Position numbers and translations under genes: made by a program
Notes under the pieces: model-generated
Database searches by the model: none
The model's input: only the letters and a program-made list of their open reading frames with translations
What the model was told of the DNA's origin: nothing
DNA from: an uncultured Pleurocapsa sp.
GTDB taxonomy: Bacteria > Cyanobacteriota > Cyanobacteriia > Cyanobacteriales > Xenococcaceae
Reading direction: 5' to 3'
Assembly: GCA_937884735.1 (NCBI GenBank)
Contig: CAKZYI010000937.1
Coordinates: 1-7,413, forward strand
Length of the DNA: 7,413 nucleotides
Shown here: positions 6,403 through 7,413 of the stretch, piece by piece
How the letters are laid out: each line of letters begins with the position of its first letter
Numbering within the stretch: position 1 is the stretch's first letter

Positions 6403-6987
6403 CTATTTTTTATTGCGAATTAAATCTGCTGGTGCAGCTACGCCAAATAGGGCAAAGGTAATACGTTGATAAGCTGAGTCGATCGCCCGTTGATTGTAAC
6501 AATAACGAATCAAAGCCAAAAAATCGTCTACAGGAAAGTCTAGGCTTTGAATGCGATCGAGTTCGTCAATAAAAATAAATATTTTTTGTTGGGGAAAAGA
6601 TTTTAAAGATACGTCGATAAATTCTCCCAGTCTTTGCAAGTATGAAAAATCTTCGCGATCGCGCCACCAGTTTTTTAGGCTTATTCGTTCATTTAAACCC
6701 AAACCAGTCCATAATTGAGCGACCAAACCTTTATACCATTGCAAGGGATTGGTAAATTCACTACCCAAATAAGTAAGATCGATCGCGATCGTTAAATTTC
6801 CCTCTTGCTCTAAACGATCTAAGGTACGGATTAACAAAGAAGACTTCCCCAATTGGCGGGAATTAAGCACATGGCAAACTTTTCCCTGTTGTAGTGCCTG
6901 ATATAGTTCGCAATCGGCTTGTCTGACTACATAACTGAACGCATCTTTAGCTAGACTTCCTCCTACTTGGTATTGACACTCATTCAT
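6403..6987 (-). CDS. AAA-like domain ATPase, N-terminal fragment
   Basis: This 194-residue open piece begins with the typical start of the cyanobacterial AAA-like (AAA_35, P-loop) family: QYQVGGSLAKDAFSYVVRQAD (5-25). The Walker A-like loop is LNSRQLGKSS (41-50) with K48. The Walker B strand is IFIFIDELDRI (136-146) with D141 and E142. The piece ends at LFGVAAPADLIRNKK followed by TAG, where intact relatives continue into an FNIG-containing block. That block is present here directly beyond the stop, so this is the front of a longer ATPase-CHASE2 protein. If translated alone it would lack the rest of the ATPase region and all membrane segments. The ATG at 6985-6987 gives the family-typical N-terminus; the Shine-Dalgarno is weak. 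Confidence 0.82.
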   Translation of the reverse strand: MNECQYQVGGSLAKDAFSYVVRQADCELYQALQQGKVCHVLNSRQLGKSSLLIRTLDRLEQEGNLTIAIDLTYLGSEFTNPLQWYKGLVAQLWTGLGLNERISLKNWWRDREDFSYLQRLGEFIDVSLKSFPQQKIFIFIDELDRIQSLDFPVDDFLALIRYCYNQRAIDSAYQRITFALFGVAAPADLIRNKK

Positions 6988-7413
6988 TGTGCAAATTCTT
7001 TGATACTCTTAAAGTCTGCATATTAAAGGTTACAGGTATTGTTGAATCGAATCATCATACTATTCCCCTTAGTCTACTTATCGGTTTGATGTTTAACTAA
7101 CGTGGAACTAATTATTACCATCACCGCAAAAAGCAAATGAATCTTTAAACAGATACAAATAAATACTCTTGAAAATATTAGACTTCATATTTCGAATTCT
7201 CGATTATTGTGTCAATAACTATTACTAATTGAAGTTAAGAATTGTTTTTCTGTATCTATTTTATCAGTAGAAAAATAAGTGATAATAATGAGTTTTAAAA
7301 TTATTAATAACTATAAAAAAAATATATCAAGCGAATCAAGATGCTTATGGATACTTGAGCTTATATGTAGCCATGATTACAAAAAACCTTGGTTGTTAAT
7401 CATTTAATTATCT
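6988..7413. other. AT-rich non-coding region upstream of the ATPase-CHASE2 gene
   Basis: I find no convincing gene in these 426 bases on either strand. The region should contain the promoter of the ATPase-CHASE2 gene, but no clear -35/-10 pair stands out. It includes a possible 11-codon leader frame at 7023-7058 and an A/T-dense block around 7260-7330. Short frames near the right edge (for example an ATG at 7373 with eight codons) end quickly and lack family features. Confidence 0.6.
7023..7058 (-). other. Possible 11-codon leader frame upstream of the ATPase-CHASE2 gene
   Basis: The minus strand has AAGGGG, six bases, then ATGATG opening the frame MMIRFNNTCNL and TAA, ending 35 bases before the ATPase start codon. 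The Shine-Dalgarno match is better than that of the gene it precedes. A frame this short is easily found by chance, so this is recorded only as a candidate. Confidence 0.15.

Larger units (their letters stand above)
4273..6987 (-). pseudogene. AAA-like ATPase/CHASE2 sensor gene interrupted by two in-frame TAG codons
   Basis: A single reading frame of 904 codons plus TAA runs through this region, broken only by TAG at 6403-6405 (codon 195) and TAG at 6256-6258 (codon 244). There is no frameshift. The stretch between and after the stops still reads as good family sequence: THFNIGKAISLKGFQLAET directly after the first stop, WTSGQPF up to the second, then TQKLSQLIVEK. The expected intact product is an AAA-like ATPase domain (about 1-330), a linker, one membrane helix (about 468-484), an extracytoplasmic CHASE2 sensor domain (about 490-770) and three more membrane helices (about 781-852). 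The two open pieces are listed separately. It is probably a recent pseudogene; assembly or base-calling error, or stop readthrough, are alternatives. The gene ends 98 bases before the antitoxin gene. Confidence 0.85.

Noticed and set aside
1..7413. CRISPR array, tRNA or rRNA gene, transposase or insertion sequence ends
   Set aside because: I saw no regularly spaced direct repeats, no tRNA-like cloverleaf, no rRNA sequence and no transposase motifs.
7260..7413. Start of a further gene at the right edge
   Set aside because: Frames here are under about 12 codons on both strands and the DNA is AT-dense; nothing runs off the edge convincingly.

Overview
The window looks like cyanobacterial chromosome. 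It is AT-rich and carries nine exact copies of the HIP1 octamer GCGATCGC (starting at 1438, 2516, 3376, 4466, 4816, 5370, 5561, 6106 and 6655). Its protein families (DUF928, AAA-like/CHASE2 fusion, filamentous-haemagglutinin-type exoprotein with NPNGI) are typical of filamentous and colonial cyanobacteria. The species cannot be told from this sequence.

Layout from left to right: (1) 4-2367, minus: a secreted TPS-type filamentous haemagglutinin-like beta-helix protein, whose reading frame stops in the middle of a repeat coil at the window edge. (2) 2368-2548: a divergent promoter region holding three inverted repeats and a HIP1 site. (3) 2549-3220, plus: an exported DUF928 protein. (4) 3279-3509, minus: a small HicB-type antitoxin with no HicA beside it. 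(5) 3570-4174, minus: a MazE-like ribbon-helix-helix antitoxin and a MazF/PemK toxin, overlapping through ATGA. (6) 4273-6987, minus: one long gene for an AAA-like ATPase fused to a transmembrane CHASE2 sensor, interrupted by two in-frame TAG codons with no frameshift. (7) 6988-7413: AT-rich DNA with no convincing gene.

How the parts may fit together (inference): AAA-like/CHASE2 proteins, DUF928 proteins and haemagglutinin-like exoproteins are associated in cyanobacteria, so this may be a surface or adhesin locus with a membrane sensor. No TpsB-type outer membrane transporter or CHAT protease is visible here. The sensor gene carries two nonsense codons and the exoprotein stops mid-coil, so the locus appears to be decaying or switched off. 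Toxin-antitoxin genes lie between its members. Two related short interspersed repeats seem to have become in-frame coding sequence, one in the exoprotein leader and one inside the CHASE2 domain. I see no clear undescribed system. The most interesting points are the twice-interrupted sensor gene and the repeat-derived peptide insertions.
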